Shown piece after piece: positions 24,134-36,914 of a DNA stretch of 64,000 nucleotides. The notes beneath the pieces were generated by a model. The model saw nothing but the letters and a program-made list of their open reading frames with translations, was not told the DNA's origin and did not search any database. Origin of the DNA: Chrysopilus asiliformis. Lineage: Eukaryota > Arthropoda > Insecta > Diptera > Rhagionidae. The stretch spans positions 73,237,597 through 73,301,596 of the forward strand of contig OZ035962.1 of the NCBI GenBank assembly GCA_964034945.1, written 5' to 3'. Each line of letters begins with the position of its first letter. Position 1 is the stretch's first letter. The position numbers and the translations under genes are program-made.

Positions 24134-25920
24134 AGGTAACTGTACCATATTCCGTGCCATTAAGGGTTCTGCCACTTTCAGTTGAATTTGTGCTTTTCCA
24201 AGATAAAGCAGCAATGCCAAATTTTTTTAGCATAATTTAGTATCAATTCTGTGTAGATTATCATATGTGTCATACTTGTAAAAATATATTTTATATTATT
24301 TATTGATAAATTTGTTAACACCTTAATTGTCTGTAATTCCGTGCTAAAAAAATGACGTTGTATTTAATTCCGTGCTAGTAAGTACCTAATTCCGGCCTAT
24401 CTATGGGGATTGCAGTTTTGCACACAAAGCAGTATGAAAGAGCTTAAGTTTTATGAAATAAACATAAAAACAACTACAATAGCGGCGTAAATCGTGAAAT
24501 ATCCAATATGAAGAAATTTAAATTTAATAATTTGAATGTTTTGAAAGTTTAAACAATTAAGTATACATAATATGATTTTCCTTCCTATAAAACACAACAA
24601 ATATTTAAATAAGAAAAACAATATTTATGCAGATATGTATTTATTCGATTATAGAATATGTATTCGATAAAAAAAATATATTTTCTATATTTAATACAAA
24701 AATAAAATAAAAATCACAATTCATTGCATTGAAGTTAATATAAAATATATTTTCTTAAACAGTTGCATTATTTGCTCAATTAAAGTCTTAAATAGAATAA
24801 ATTCCTCTATTATTTAAAAGCACTTGAAAGTTAATTTTCTTCAAGACATCTTTAGCGTCATAAAAGGACCTCAACGCCAGTTGGCTCCGCACATTGTCAT
24901 TGTTTTTAATTCGATTGCGAATTCCGTCTTTGTCACGGAATATTGTACACGTCTGATTAAGTCGGGAACCAAATTCCGTGCTAGGTAAAATAGTAGAATA
25001 TAAATATAATTTTAGTGTTTTTAATCAAAACTTGTAGTAAAAATATTACTCTTTTATTTTATAATAATAAAGTTACACAATTCTCGGATTTTACACAAAT
25101 TATAATGAATAACAAAAAAACGTGGTATGGAGAAGATTCTCTTATAATATAAAAAAAAGTTGTTGATAAAATCTCAAATAACTAAAAAACAGTAAGAAAA
25201 AATGTGGTCCGGAATTTGCTCAAGTGCACCTCTATGGTATACTTTATTTAATAAAACCGATAACTAATTATTTATTTTATGATTGATTGCAAAAAAAGCC
25301 AAAGAAAAACTAATTATTATTCGTCAATTCCGTCCTAGGCACGGAATAATGTACACGTCAGATTATTTAGTGAACGTAATTCCGTCCGACAGTAAAACGG
25401 CCTGTTTAATAAAAAAAACACAGAGTAACACTTTGATACAAATAAAAATACTTAAAAAAAGGCATAATTTTAACAAAAACAAAGATGTAGTTAGAAATGA
25501 CTTACCTTTTACTTTTTGTGATCTTAAGAAAATTGCTTCAGTTCCTTGACGATTCACACAACACGTTTACTTAGCACAGCACTTTTCACAGAATTACTTA
25601 TCAAAATAGGATTATTAGTTGTAATTGATATACAATAATATATACTGCACTTCATTTTTAGACACAGTAAACATTACTGATCAAGTTTTATCAAGTGATT
25701 TCCTCAAAATTTGATCAGTTTTCTTATTTTATGACTTTTAGCCCTGATTTATTCACTAGGAGTTAAGCCGAGTTAGTGAGTTAAGGGAGTTAGCTAACCT
25801 TATTTTCCATGTTAAAGGTGAGTTAAGGGAGTTAAGGCGATTTAACTCCTAGTGAATAAATTGGCCGTTAATGAAATGGGACGGAATAATGTACTAGGCC
25901 GTAATAGTGTACACTTACCT
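24134..25920. mobile_element. 1.8-kb TA-flanked element with repeated ttccgtgc motifs
   Basis: Ends AGGTAACTGTACCATATTCC and, reversed, AGGTAAGTGTACACTATTAC, flanked by TA on both sides. Many internal copies of attccgtgctag or cacggaata-tgtacacg in both orientations form subterminal repeats. No transposase frame. A smaller MITE (25741-25867) is nested inside. Tc1/mariner-type is the best guess. Confidence 0.7.
25741..25867. mobile_element. Palindromic MITE, TTA TSD
   Basis: atttattcactaggagttaa at the left is repeated in reverse at the right. TTA at 25738-25740 and 25868-25870. PIF/Harbinger-like by its 3-bp target. Confidence 0.7.
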
Positions 25921-27068
25921 TAGTTTTTGGTTCTTAATGCAAAAATAAAGAGCAAAAAAACTTTTCTCCACTATTTTCGATGTCAGTCACTTGTTTGCAA
26001 AATCTAAAAACTAAAAACGCAATCAAACTGGTTTCTTGATTTAAACGTTTGGCAAAGAATACCCACGACTTTCATGACTGTTGAAGTTTTTTTTACTTCT
26101 GAATTTCACGCTTCAATTCCCCTCACGACGCCACTAGATAACTATCGTTGTGCGCATTTTTTTCGCAAATAACATAAAGTTCACCTCTGGCAAGTTGTTA
26201 CGTTGGTCAGGTGAGCCGGGCCAAGCACTTCTAATAACTAGTACCCAAGGTATCTTCAAGGTTATGTTTATTCTTAGAACAGCAAAACGTTAGGGTTCAG
26301 ATATGCCACATCAAACCGGCATTCTTGCTGGAAAGGAAGGAAAACAACTCGAAATGAGAAAGAATGTCTTTTGGAAATCTGAAAATATTTAGCCGTACAG
26401 GTAGAAAAGAAGTCACTGGTAGCCATCGCAGCATAAATACAAAGCGCGTCAATAGCCTATTTATTATTGGTACAACTACATTAAGTGTGTGCAGGCCGTA
26501 GCTAACTGTATCGTGGCCGGTAAAGTCAAGAATAAGACGAATATGAAGGTAGAGAAAAGAAAATAACTCTTAATGGTTATCATGACGATAAAAGGCAATT
26601 CCTCATGTGTTCCATAAATGCTAAAAATTCCATTCAAGTAGAGTTGATTCTTCGCTTAGGTACTCGTATAATAACGTGTGCAAAAATCTCAAACATGGCA
26701 ATGCGAAACTTTATTCAAATTTAGCTTTTACGTCTGATATCTAAATATAAAAAAAAAACATCACTTATTTTTGTGTGGTCATTTACCTTTAATTCAAGTT
26801 AAACAAATTGTGGAAACTACAATAATTAAACGTGTTTACAAATTGTCATTGTCCAGATGGTTGCAAAAATAATGAAGATATAACCATCTAACTAACGATA
26901 GTATAAAATAATTAAAACAATTTTAATAATACTACAGTTAGTTTTTTTTTGCACTTTATAGACGCGCGTCTTTAGTTTAAAAGATGTTTTTACTTTATAA
27001 CATTTTACTTCCGAAGCGTTTTATTATTTGTTTGGTTATTTTTATTGCGGGTCTGGCATATAATTGTT

Positions 27069-27140
27069 AATTTCGAAAAAGGGGGGTCACTATTTGCTTC
27101 CATTTTTTTTTATTTTGTGATCCCCCTTTTCGAAATTTCC
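27069..27140. repeat. Short inverted repeat
   Basis: aatttcgaaaaaggggggtcac faces gtgatcccccttttcgaaatt over a T-rich loop. Confidence 0.6.
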
Positions 27141-27245
27141 AGTTATATAAAAATTTAACGTCGTTCTCTTATTATCATCGATAGATTAAACTTAAAACGT
27201 GTTTGAAAACTACTAAAGACAAACGCGGTGCAGGCAAATTTTTAT

Positions 27246-27819
27246 ACCCGTATGGTGAAACCAAAGGGTATATTAGACTTGCCTTACCGTTTGTAACGCC
27301 AAGATCCCGTCATCACACAAAAAAAATGAATTACACCAGTGTGTTTAGAATGATAAAAAAAAGTTGAATTTAGCATGTCCGTCCGTCCATCCGTCCGTCT
27401 GTCCGTCTGTCCGTCCGTCCGTCTGTCCGTCTGTGGCGCGGATTGCGGGCGCACGGATTGAGCTAGAGACTTGAAATTTTGAGCAGATTCGTTTTTCGTA
27501 AAATGCCAAGTTCGTTCATGAGCAAAAACGGACCATTAGGGGGGGGGGGGGGTACCCCCCATACAAACGAAAACGATTTTTGCGAATATCTCAAAAACGG
27601 TGCATCTTATCAAAAAAGTCGAAGAACAAAAATTATTTAGGATATGATTCTACATAAAACTCCCATACATCAAAATCCGATTGGAATAAATTTTAAAAAA
27701 TCTAATTGGAAAGTTTGACTTCAAAGTAGAATTTTGGTACAACTACTCGAATTAAGATACGAATATCACCATACGGGTTTTCAATAATTGCCAGATTGAC
27801 AATTATAGCTTTTGTTATG
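27246..27819 (+). repeat. Dispersed ACCCGTATGG family, near full length
   Basis: Begins ACCCGTATGGTGAAACCAAA and ends ttttgttatg. Contains the gtccgtc/t run, a 12-G run with ggtacccccc, and a ccaaaattc... end block. No long open frame; non-coding dispersed element of unknown class. Confidence 0.85.
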
Positions 27820-27883
27820 TTTTTTAAATGAAAATGACGCACGTGATAGAAATGCACCGCAGGTGAAGAAAGTTACCTATGAC

Positions 27884-29328
27884 TAGTGTTGGGGCCAGAT
27901 AATTATTTTTTTATCTAGATAAAGATAAAGATAAATGCTCGTAATGTTTATCTAGATAAGATAATAGATAATGAAAATATGAAAGATAATAGATAAGATA
28001 AGATAAAAAGCCAAATTATCTAGATAATTTTTAGATAAATATTTATTTTGACATTGCACAAAATTCAAAATTACGTACTAAAAAAATAGCACAAAATTTT
28101 TTGCTTTTCTTGATTTCCAATTTAAATATAATAAGAAACGAAATAATAATAAAAGAAAACGGATAAGAAACGTTATCGTAACGTAACGAAATAACGAAAT
28201 GATTTTCGGGCTTTTTCTTCAAAATTACGTTATAATGAACGTTATAGAAATTCAATTCCGTTACCATAACGAAAAACGAAAAAAATATTACGTTTTTTCG
28301 TTGTTTATTAGTATTTCCTTGTTTTGTTCAGTATTATTTTTTGTGAAATTTCCCACAAAAGTTCATCAAGTATAACCCCACAGACATAAAATATAATCAA
28401 AAATATTGGAGTAGTGTTTTTAATCGTATTTTGATTCTAAATCGGATTTTGTTTTGGCCAGATTCACTCTATTCCTGGAGATACAAAAATGGAAATCTTC
28501 TAAGCAAGTTTTTTGGTAGCGAAAAGATTTTCTTTTTAGTAACTCCAGAAGTAGAGCGAAATTCTATAAAAAAAAATCTATATCTTTGATATCAAAATCA
28601 CGCTTTTGTGGAGACAGTTTTTTTAATGAACAAAACTTTTGTGTGATTTTTTGTCTTTTGTATTTTTTATTGATTTTTTAACTTAATAATCACATTTTTT
28701 TCCGTTTTTATTTGTATTTTCTTTTTGCTGAGTTTTATTATTTGTTATACAATTTATTTTTATGGAAACTGAACTGAATTACTTTGTGATAAACTATTAT
28801 TACAGTGCGTTTTTTTGTTTTCAGTTTCAATACAATGTGTAACGGAATAATAACATTATAACGTAACGAAATTAAGTTTTTTATTGATACAAAACGAAAT
28901 AACGTCACGAAATATAAGTTTAATTTTGCTACGTTATGATTTTTTATTTCGTTCATAGCCCGGTTTACACTTGGCAACAGTTACTGGCAGAACTTTTTTT
29001 TTATGGACAAGAGAAGAGAGGCGAGGGAAAGAGTGACACTTCGCTTCCTTGTCCGTAAACAAAAATTGTTGCCAAGTATAAAGCTGTTCCTAAAAAAAGT
29101 TTTTAGGTTTTCAAAAGTATGCAGAAAACAATTTCGTTTCAGCATTTTTTCAGATTTAATTTTTTGATTTTCGCTAGTAACGATTATCTCTAGATAAATG
29201 GGATTTTCCTTTATCTAGATAAGATAAAGATAACTTTTTTGGGGTGTTATCTAGATAAGATAAAGATAACATTTTTTTTTATCTAGATGATTATCTAGAT
29301 AATTATTATCTAGATAACCCCAACACTG
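27884..29328. mobile_element. hAT element with atctagataa subterminal repeats
   Basis: Ends TAGTGTTGGGG and, reversed, CAGTGTTGGGG; flanks are CCTATGAC at 27876-27883 and 29329-29336. Both subterminal zones are dense in tatctagataagataaag. The interior holds cgttacgttatttcg-type repeats and a weak inverted repeat at 28962-29085. No transposase. Confidence 0.92.
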
Positions 29329-29429
29329 CCTATGACTAAAGTTTTGTTAAAAAATCATTGGTATTGAGGTCTCTCAACTATAAAAAATTTCCCTCAGTCC
29401 GTGTCTCAGCTTACGTCATTGGTGAACGT

Positions 29430-30070
29430 ATATTATATAGGGTTACTATACTAAAACGAAAAAACCTAGTGGCGCGAAAAAAAAGCTATTCGTATTCTAG
29501 CGGTTTGACATGGGTTTTGCAATTTTAAAAGTTATTGCCCCAATATACGGGTTAAAACATAGCCTAAAAACAGATTTAAACCCACAATAACCTGGCTTGC
29601 CTTTTTTTAATGATCCATATAGATATCTTAATCGGATCATTAAAAAAATACAGCTATTGTATCAACTTTTGGAAGAGTAACGGTAGCTATAATGGATACC
29701 TCCGATACCATTTTTTTTAAATACCGTTTTTTGAAAATTTTTTCAAACCTATGCGCTTTTTGGAAAAAATAAATATAAAAAAAATTTGAAGGATATAAAA
29801 TTTTCTACTTTTTTTTGCTTTAACGGTTTATACGTATCTCTAACGGTTCTCAACATATTTAAAAAAAAATTATTATTTTTTGGAAATTTCTCGGAAACTG
29901 CGTTGTTATGAAAAAATGCATATAACCAAATTCAAAGGAAATGAAATTTCTTGCATTTTTTAATTTAACGGTTTTTAGGTACCTATAACGGTTCTCAAGA
30001 TTTTTGGACAAATATTTTTTTTTACAAATATTTTTTACAAATATTTTTTACAAATATTATATTTGAACGA
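29430..30070. repeat. taacggtagctataac-type repeat
   Basis: Blocks such as agtaacggtagctataa, cggttctcaagatt and atgaaatttctacattttttgc recur at 47560-47776. Old non-coding repeat; class unknown. Confidence 0.55.
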
Positions 30071-32263
30071 ATATTTTATTTTTTTTTTTTTCCGGAACAA
30101 AATATTGCAGAGGAAAGTTTTGTGTGATTCGCAACTGATATTTTTCTTTTTTAGAAATTTATGATTAGAAAGCTTTTCTATCCAAAGTTCTAAGTATATT
30201 GTATTGCAGTTTTATATAATATTCCGTTATCGAGATACATGGATGATTTTGGAAATGCTAATTACGAGATTTACACAGTCATGTGATGACTCCACCGAAA
30301 TTTTTTTTTCGAAAAGATGTTTAGTAGAAATTTTTTAACCATTATGTTGTATTTCTAATATTATGCTAAATCTTTGTAAATAATTCAATGTTAATGATCT
30401 TTGTCAATCAAAATAAACAAACTTGACCTTGTACAATGCTACTACCATCACACACTACTACTACAGATAACTGCTCAATATAATAATATGCTTAATATAC
30501 AAATATTGTAAAGTACAGACAACTGAATGAAAACAAAATTATGTCAATTGCCGCCGGAAAAAAGTCTATTCAATTTTAATTTATTTTGCCGAAAATAAAT
30601 AAAAAAGCAAAGAAAAAAAAATTGTGTCCATCATATGAAAATTCCTATATAAACAATTTAAGTTGAGGGCATTTTACGATATTTCTTTATAGATTTTCGT
30701 TTTTTTTTGCAGAAAAACTGTTATTTGAGAGATTTTTAAAGTCCACCGATTTTTTTTTGTTGAAGAAATTGAATTGATATAATTTTATTTTCTTTACTTA
30801 TAAAAAATGAATTGTTATCAATATTTAATTGATATCTATTAGATCGCAAATTGCTTATATAGACTTGCACTCGATGGACCATTGTCTAAAGTTTATTTGA
30901 CGAAAAAAAATAAAATTGATTATTTTATTGGCTCAACTAGCGCGAACTACTGTAGTTCAGGGTGCAACGAAAAATTCGGACTTTGCACGAGATATTCTAA
31001 GACTAGAAGTCGCACATATGAGATGCAAAAATTCACACATTTTTATTGTAGTGTAGCAAAGCAATTCTCGAACTGAAAAAGCGCGGCTAATTCGAAATTT
31101 ATGCTTGAAATTTGCGGTCTGGACATTGGCTACTATCGCGTGTTCAGTAAAATCGAATGGGACTTTGCATCACTAAGTTTAGACTGTGATCAGCTGAAGA
31201 CAAGGTGGGAGGCATGGCACATTTTATTATTGAACGTCATGTGCACTTGTTGACGGTTCAGAGCGGGAAAAAGGGGAAGTTGCTATTTGGACTTTGAGTT
31301 AACCGGACTCGACCCGATAGTAACCATCGGGAGTGAATTTTCCCTCTAGAACAAGAAAAAAAAGAGTCCTTGCCTCACAGACTTTGTCAATTGACATAAA
31401 TCTGATAGATGTTTGTGAGATTTCCATCCGAAATTTAAAATCGTGCGGCATACGTCTAAATTGTTATGCAATCAAGGCAATGCCATAACATTTATTATAA
31501 CATCAAATGGATAGTAACCAAATGATTTTTTGAGTACTTCGCGACGGTTTGCAGAAGGCGACACTTAAATAAGCCATCAAACTCTTAGTGGAATCTGACC
31601 CCAAGCGGCGAGCAATTCACGTTTTGTTTAATATATTAACGGAAGTAATTTAATAGAATTAAATCTTAAAGAAACTTTTGTTCTTTGTGTATGAATTTAC
31701 AAACGCCTTGAAAGAGCATCAAGTTTCATTGTTCTAATATTTTGTACTTTGTCTCTTAAATTGTGCGTTTGATTGAGTGGCAGGATGAATCTGTTGATCA
31801 AACTATCATTGGGGATATTTTGTTGTTTGGCATATTTTCGATGAGTTCAGTTTGATTTGATTGTTTGTGCTTTAATAATAATTTCGGCAATTTTTCTCAT
31901 TGATTATTTTGATTCTAAATGTGTCGTTTCAAAATGTTTATGACCTCCACTCTTTTATTGAATCGGAATTATGCTAATTGAATAGAAAATTGAAAACAAT
32001 TCAATCCTTTTTTTATTATTATGGGTATTCATGATACCAGATAAAATTAGTGATTGTATGTTTCCGTATTTTTACCCGGAGTGTTCCATGATTTTTTTTT
32101 TCAAAAAATAATTTGTGTAGATCGATCAGCAGTCCGGCAGTCTTCTTTTAGCAGCCACGAAATTAGAAGTTAAAAATGCAGAGAATCACTAAAAAACTAA
32201 AATAATTAAAATATGGGAACAAATGGCACAAAAGAAATTTTAAATTTCTTACCTTCATTTTTA

Positions 32264-32396
32264 GTTGCACCTGAAATTTTTAGTTGCACCTGAAATTTTT
32301 AATTGCACCTGAAATTTTTAGTTGCATTTGAAATTTTTAGTTGCACCTGAAATTTTTAATTGCACCTGAAATTTTTAATTGCACCTGAATTTCATA
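32264..32396. repeat. 19-bp tandem repeat, about seven copies
   Basis: Unit ttgcacctgaaatttttag with single-base variants. No spacer structure, so a minisatellite. Confidence 0.9.
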
Positions 32397-32650
32397 ATTT
32401 CTCGAAATCTCTATATTTGACGTTCGCGTAAGTTTACGAGGTTTTTTTGTAAGAGATTGCGAAAACAACTTTCGAGACAAATTTTGACAGTTCATTTACG
32501 AAAGGGTAAACTTACACGGTTTACGCGGTTTTCCCAAGATTTCATTGTTTGAAGAAAATTTCACTTATTGTTTTTTTGGTCCAACAAATCATGGTGAAAA
32601 CAACCCGCTCGCATATTTTGGGAATTACATAGAACCGGTGGCAACAGCAT

Positions 32651-33329
32651 CAGGGATGGCCCCAATTTGCCTTAGGAGGGAAGTAGATTGGACCAAAAAT
32701 AGTAGTAGATTGATACTAATAGTAGCAGATTGATACTAATAGTAGCAGATTTTCAAAAAAAAAACCGTTTCTACCTATGCCGATATACCAATTTGTATAA
32801 CTAAAGCTAAATAGCTTTATAATTCATAATACCAAAATTTGATCAACAAAAAACTTGCTGTAGTTCAGAAAATGCTATTTAAAAACTTCTTTTGTATTGG
32901 CTGCCTCATATTTAATTTCGTTAGAAGCTTTTTACATTTAACATGTATGTATAATACAATTTATTGGTTGATTCATGTATTTTACAAAAAATAGTAGTAG
33001 ATTTGATTTACTACGCACTAAGGCAGGCTTGTCCAACCTGCGGCCCAAGACATGTTTGCATGTGGCCCAACAAAAACTGATATACTTACAAATTTTATGA
33101 ATTTATGAAGTCTAAATTACTTAAAATTGTTAACTAAGTCCGTATATATTCTACGTTTTTTACTAATCAGCTATCTTTAGGGTTAGTATATTTTATTTGT
33201 GGTCCAATACAACTCGTCTTCTCCCAATGTGGCCCACGAAAGCTGAAAGGTTGGACACCCCTGCACTAAGGCTTTTGAAGGCGAAGATAGTAGTAGATTT
33301 ACTACAATTGTAGTAGGGGGACATCGCTG
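32651..33329. mobile_element. hAT element carrying a nested hAT
   Basis: Ends CAGGGATGGCCCC and, reversed, CAGCGATGTCCCC; flanks AACAGCAT at 32643-32650 and 33330-33337 are identical. Subterminal tagtagtagattt motifs. A 240-bp hAT (33024-33263) interrupts it; removing that and one duplication gives the arrangement at 9806-9925. Confidence 0.93.
33024..33263. mobile_element. 240-bp hAT MITE nested in another hAT
   Basis: Ends CAGGCTTGTCCAACCTGCGG and, reversed, CAGGGGTGTCCAACCTTTC; CACTAAGG flanks both sides (33016-33023, 33264-33271). Confidence 0.95.
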
Positions 33330-33344
33330 AACAGCATCAGTTGA

Positions 33345-33451
33345 GCGTCAGCAACAGCGTGAGCGGCAGCAATAGTGAGAGCGGCAGCAACAGCGAAAGC
33401 GGCAGCAATAGCGAGAGCGGCAGTAACAGCGAGAGCGGCAGCAAAATGATT
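33345..33451. repeat. 18-bp tandem repeat (agcgagagcggcagcaac)n
   Basis: About six GC-rich units directly after the hAT duplication. Confidence 0.85.
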
Positions 33452-33679
33452 TGATTGGCTGAGAGCAACTCGTGATTTCATAGTCGCAGTGCAGCTGCCG
33501 GTTCATCTATAATCCTAATTTTGTTGACTTTGTTTCACAGTATTTTGGCACATGATTTTGTGTAATTTAACGGATAATCGTTAAAAATGACAGATTTGAA
33601 CGAAATCATCACTTGTAAATCATTTTCACTTTTAGTGAAAACCAAAAATTCAAAATTCTCGCTGAAGTCTAGTCAGTGG

Positions 33680-34073
33680 CATAGATATACTAGATCGCTC
33701 GATTTGCTGTCTCAAATGGTCCCATTTCAATACAGTTCAGTGAATCAAAACGAGTCAAGTAAGAGCAAGATAACCGTATGAAAATAAATATAGTCCTCTC
33801 GTTTAAACCGTGAGCTGTCAAAGGAAAATAGACTTTCGGAATGGTGTTGGCACCTAAAGTTATTTGTTTGCGCCTAAAGTTAGTCTCAAACTTGTGAAGT
33901 TTGAATTTCGCGGCAAACTAAATTTGAATTTCGCGGCAAACTAAATTTGAATTTCGCGACCTTATACAGTTCAGTGGATGCGTTCAAGTACGGTAAAGAG
34001 GGAAATACTTTTGGGACAATTTTTCAGCATAGCTTTGTATGGTGACAGTTTTTCTATGTTATATAGTTCTGTG
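33680..34073. mobile_element. 394-bp hAT-like element, perfect 8-bp TSD
   Basis: GTCAGTGG at 33672-33679 and 34074-34081. Ends CATAGATATACTAG and, reversed, CACAGAACTATATA are only partly matched. A diverged relative is at about 16065-16406. Contains repeated aatttgaatttcgcgg units. Confidence 0.8.
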
Positions 34074-34203
34074 GTCAGTGGGTTTCACAGGGTAGCATTT
34101 TTATTTCTGCTGTTATTGTCACTATAACTGCGACTGTCGCTTTGTTGCAAGCTGTGCTTCGGCATTAAAGGGTCTTCCTCTAAACTCAGGCTGAAACTAT
34201 AAA

Positions 34204-34787
34204 CATAACAAAAGCTATAATTGCCAATCTGGCATTTATTGAAAACCCGTATGGTGATATTCGTATCAAAATTCGAACAGTTGTACCAAAATTCCACTTT
34301 GAAGTCAAACTTTCCAATAAGATTTTTTAAAATTTATTCCAATCGGATTTTGATGTATGGGATTTTTATCTAGAATCATATCCTAAATAACTTTTGTTCT
34401 TGGACTTTTTTGATAAGATGCACCGTTTTCGAGATATTCACAAAAACCGTTTTCGTTCGTCTGGGGGGTACCCCCCCTAATGGTCCATTTTTGCCCATTA
34501 ACGAACTTAGCCTTGCATTTTACGAGAAACGGAGCTGTGCAAAATTTCTAGTCTCTAACTTAATCCGTGCGCCCGCAATCCGCGCCACAGACGGACAGAC
34601 GGACGGACAGACGGACAGACGGACAGACGGACGGACAGACAGACGGACGGACGGACGGACATGCAAAAATTAATTATTTTTATCATTCTAAACACACTGG
34701 TGTAATTCATTTTTGTGTGTGATAATGGGATCTTGGCGTTACAAACGGTAAGGCAAAGTTAATATACCCTTTGGTTTCACCATACGG
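34204..34787 (-). repeat. Dispersed ACCCGTATGG family, near full length
   Basis: Starts cataacaaaagctataattg and ends tttcaccatacgg, with the gggggtaccccccc centre and an acggacagacgg run. Preceded by the gctgtgcttcggcattaaag block also seen at 22312. Confidence 0.85.
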
Positions 34788-36914
34788 TAAACCCACTTTT
34801 TTGAGGAAGGGAAAATAAATGTCCCTAAAATGGTTTATGTTTCAATCTGATAAATAATTACCTTAACTGCTAAGTTTCAATTAATTTCATGGCGAAAACG
34901 GGCAAAAATATTAAAATTTAATTGAGCTCGGTTTTCGCGATTAGTATAAAAACGAAACATGAGATCAAATGTCAATGTGTGCCGATTCAAAGATTATTTT
35001 ATATATTGTTCTTCTAGATTCAACAAAAGAAAATAAAAGTATAAACATGATTGATTTTTTTTAAATCGGTTTTTAGAAAAAAAAAAAAAAAACAGGATGA
35101 TTACTGGTTCTTCCATCATACATAGCTTCAAATAATTTCCAATTCTGTTAAAGTGTCTGGCAAAGTCTTGGGGTGAATAAATGATTATTTAACAAGTTAT
35201 TACCTAATTATTTTTAATGGATAAAATTACACCATAATTGAATAGAAGAAATAAAAAATCTGGGTTTTTCCGTTGAACATAATTTTGTACTTTGATCGGG
35301 GTCTTACGATTTTGACCACAAACGGATAAAAAAAAACCCAACATACCACATATTTGCCTTAGAGCGAAATGTCCAGCAGAATCTTTAAATTGCTATTAGC
35401 ACTTGCGATTGTTTCTAATCTACATAAGCACTTCGGAATCACGGTATACAGGATGTGCTCAATTTAGAAAAATGTGTTCCAGTTGTGTACATTTAATTCT
35501 CCCTTGCTTAAGAGTAAAATATGCCGGCCCATGATGATCGCGTTTGTCAGTTAATGCTACCAACCGAAAAAAAAATATATCTACGGAAATAGATTGGCTG
35601 TAGGTTGATTGATAAGAGATGAATCTAGTGTGTATCTCGTCTTTTCGGACATACATATCATAGTAGGGTCATGGATAGCGTGAACTGATTTGATTAGAGG
35701 AGGCAAATTCTCTAACTGATCATGAACTTTTCAAGTGACCAAGTCGTTATTTTAACCTCAATGTTGTTTCGATTATGTACGAGTACGCAGGAGAAGTTCA
35801 AGGCATCTGCGTTGATAAATCTGTCAGAGACATTAGAGCTAGGGCTGATTTGTGTATATTAGGTTAAGCTGCGGGTAAAAAGGACCGAGACGTTCATTAT
35901 GTATTTTCCCAATAAGTGGAAAAAGTATGAGCTGCTTGATTATAGGGGTAACTAGTATTCGGTTAAGAAGGAAACACAAATTCCTTTAAATAATGTTATC
36001 CGTACAAAGTATTTTACTTCATTTGACTACGAGTATAATAACAAACCCAAACTATGAAGTGATATTTATAGAATATTAAAATCTAGCAAATATAAAAGGA
36101 AAATCGATAAGATTTGTATTGAAGAAGTACTTTTTCGATGTGTAGAACCGAATCCCTTTTACTTGTGTCACGTTGCGTGACCTGATCAGAAAACGACACC
36201 TTCCTGCAATATTACTTTTGTGTTCCTATAAAAATACTCGTAATAATACTGTATGTAATGTACCTTGTGATATTGTGGTTTCCTGAATGCCCCTTCTGTC
36301 ATTTGTAACAAATTAGAGTCCATACAGAGAGCGATACCTCTAACTATACTTGTAAGACACACACCTTTAATTATAATTTTTTTTTTAAATTTATACATTG
36401 GGGCAACTGGAACAAAAATGAAATGAGTTCAACATACGCAACATTCGGGTTGCGTTTAAATTCAAAAATTTTACTAGTAATTAATATTGAATAGCATTTT
36501 TAAATTCAGGTTCTACGCTGAAATGTCCCATTCGATACCCTGTAGTTAAAATGCACTTGTTACTTTCCGATTTAAGGCTAATTTTATGTAATTTATTTAT
36601 CTACTGCTATACAAGTCGATGTACTTGGATAAACCGGTTTTATTGATTGAGTTGTAAATGACCGCGTGTAATTGTTTAATAAGATTTTAGTCAATATTAT
36701 GCAATTTACACAGAAATATCTCATGTCAACAGCACATGACTTTCTTATACAGAATCTACGTTCCTACGCAAATTTCAGTACAACCGGACGAATAAAATAT
36801 TAGTTTACATTAAAAAATGATTTTTTTACTAAATCCGAAATATCTCGATAACGGTAAGAGATATCGATTTACGGTAAAAGGCAAAATTATAAAGAATTTC
36901 AATATCTTTTACTA

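Noticed and set aside
25283..25549. 88-codon frame
   Set aside because: Inside the 1.8-kb transposable element and built around its repeated boxes; no protein similarity recognised.
32264..32396. CRISPR-like array
   Set aside because: Direct tandem repeats with no spacers, in an animal genome.
34410..34673. 87-codon frame ending in TDGQTDGQTD
   Set aside because: Falls within the dispersed ACCCGTATGG family; the acidic repeat comes from its cggacagacgg run and differs between copies.
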